Positions 6,023 through 6,897 of a DNA stretch of 6,897 nucleotides are shown here, in pieces; the first letter of the stretch is position 1; every line of letters starts with the position of its first letter. The notes below the pieces were generated by a model. The model did no database searches. It saw only the letters and a list, made by a program, of their open reading frames with translations, and was not told where the DNA came from. The stretch is from Verrucomicrobiota bacterium (GTDB lineage Bacteria; Verrucomicrobiota; Verrucomicrobiia; Opitutales; UBA2995). A program made the position numbers and the translations under genes. The stretch is taken from the NCBI GenBank assembly GCA_027297085.1, contig JAPUIL010000289.1, forward strand, positions 1 through 6,897, written 5' to 3'.

Positions 6023-6897
6023 TGTTGCCTGTCTACGTGAATTTGCTCGGTAATCCGTAAAGCCAACTCCAAGGCCTGTTTTCCCAATGTTGCATCCACC
6101 TTTGGGTTTTCCCTATTGGTCAAACAATCGAGAAAGGATGCCAGTTCGATCTTCAAAGGTTCACCCTTTTGGATAGGAATTTCCTCCTTAATCAACTGAG
6201 ATCCGTCTCGTTTCACAAAATGACCTTCCTGATTCATGAAATCGAGGGATACGTAGCCGCTTTCCTGGAACACCCGAATCTCACGTACCTTCTTTTCACT
6301 CACGCGGCTCGTGTTTACATTGGCAACTGCACCGTTCTCAAAAGTAATTCTTGTATTCGCTATGTCCTCGGTAGCAGACAACACATTCACCCCTACCGAC
6401 TCCACTTTCTTCACCGGTGAACGGACTAATTGCAATATCACGCCAAGATCGTGTATCATTAGATCCAATACTACACCTACTTCGGTTCCACGCGGAGTAA
6501 ACGGGGCCAAACGATCGGCTGTAATAAATCGTGGCTTTTCAACAACGTCTTCCAGGTAACTGGTTACCGGATTGTAATGCTCAATATGACCTACTTGTAT
6601 AATACTGTTATTTCGGTTGGCCGCTTCCAAGATAGTTTCAGCTTCTGAGCTGCTAACGCAGAGTGGCTTTTCAATCAGCAAATGACAGCCTTTCTCCAGC
6701 AACGGCACTGCCACCTCGCAATGTTTGTCTGTTGGCACCACCACACTGATCGCATCACAAGCGTCAGCCAACTCCTCCATTGAAGTAAACAAAGGGCATC
6801 CAAATTTATCTGCAATCTCCTGCCCACGAACCGGATCCACTTCGTATATGCCTGCCAGCTCACACTGTTCGAGTTCTGAGTAAATACGTGCATGGTG
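6019..6897 (-). CDS. Gfo/Idh/MocA-family NAD(P)-dependent oxidoreductase (5' end cut by window)
   Basis: The frame is open from the window's right edge to a TGA at 6021-6019, giving 292 residues without the native start. About 20-30 N-terminal residues carrying the first Rossmann strand and glycine-rich loop are missing. Visible are the second strand and acidic turn LAGIYEVDP (14-22), SVVVPTDKHCEVAVPLLEKG (51-70) and the family's EKP at 76-78 (the Lys is the usual catalytic residue). GHIEHYNP (103-110) and VVLDLMIHDLG (142-152), with the conserved Asp-x3-His-Asp, follow in the C-terminal substrate domain. These enzymes oxidise or reduce sugars, often as nucleotide sugars, but the substrate is not readable from the sequence. 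Direct coupling to lpxB suggests a lipid A precursor; the known precedent is GnnA, which oxidises UDP-GlcNAc at C3 for 2,3-diamino lipid A. That assignment is inference only. No partner aminotransferase is inside the window. Confidence 0.9.
   Translation of the reverse strand, partial: HHARIYSELEQCELAGIYEVDPVRGQEIADKFGCPLFTSMEELADACDAISVVVPTDKHCEVAVPLLEKGCHLLIEKPLCVSSSEAETILEAANRNNSIIQVGHIEHYNPVTSYLEDVVEKPRFITADRLAPFTPRGTEVGVVLDLMIHDLGVILQLVRSPVKKVESVGVNVLSATEDIANTRITFENGAVANVNTSRVSEKKVREIRVFQESGYVSLDFMNQEGHFVKRDGSQLIKEEIPIQKGEPLKIELASFLDCLTNRENPKVDATLGKQALELALRITEQIHVDRQQ

Overview
The window reads as ordinary chromosome of a Gram-negative (diderm) bacterium. The evidence is an outer-membrane TonB-dependent receptor and a lipid A gene (lpxB). 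Base composition looks close to half G+C throughout, with no mobile elements, tRNAs, rRNAs or CRISPR arrays. Three traits together suggest the Planctomycetes-Verrucomicrobia-Chlamydiae group, most likely Verrucomicrobiota, but this is an inference from gene style and not a proof. They are a Firmicutes-style hemX-like gene directly before hemA, an unusually short HemA, and a receptor N-terminus of the type FDMDEFKVLGS.

Layout. Bases 1-1705 (minus strand) hold the first 568 codons of a FecA-like TonB-dependent receptor whose C-terminal end lies outside the window. Bases 1706-1889 are a divergent intergenic region. It is rich in TGAGAC/GTCTCA repeats, two of which sit in good matches to the classical Fur box. 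Bases 1890-4850 (plus strand) hold a compact heme-biosynthesis operon: hemH (ferrochelatase), a hemX/ccsA-family membrane protein, and hemA (glutamyl-tRNA reductase). Bases 4847-6897 (minus strand) hold lpxB and, upstream of it and translationally coupled, a Gfo/Idh/MocA-family oxidoreductase whose N-terminus is cut by the window edge.

How the genes fit together. HemA makes the first committed precursor of heme from glutamyl-tRNA, HemH inserts iron at the last step, and the HemX-like protein probably supports or tunes HemA. The divergently transcribed receptor probably imports a ferric chelate. The shared control region therefore plausibly links iron uptake to heme production. On the other strand, the oxidoreductase and LpxB form a lipid A unit, in which the oxidoreductase may act on a UDP-sugar precursor. 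The two units converge and overlap by four bases at their stop codons, leaving no room for a separate terminator.

I found no clearly new multi-gene system. The points most worth a second look are the putative Fur-type operator cluster, the cysteine-rich insert in ferrochelatase, the truncated HemA, and the possible role of the oxidoreductase in lipid A chemistry.
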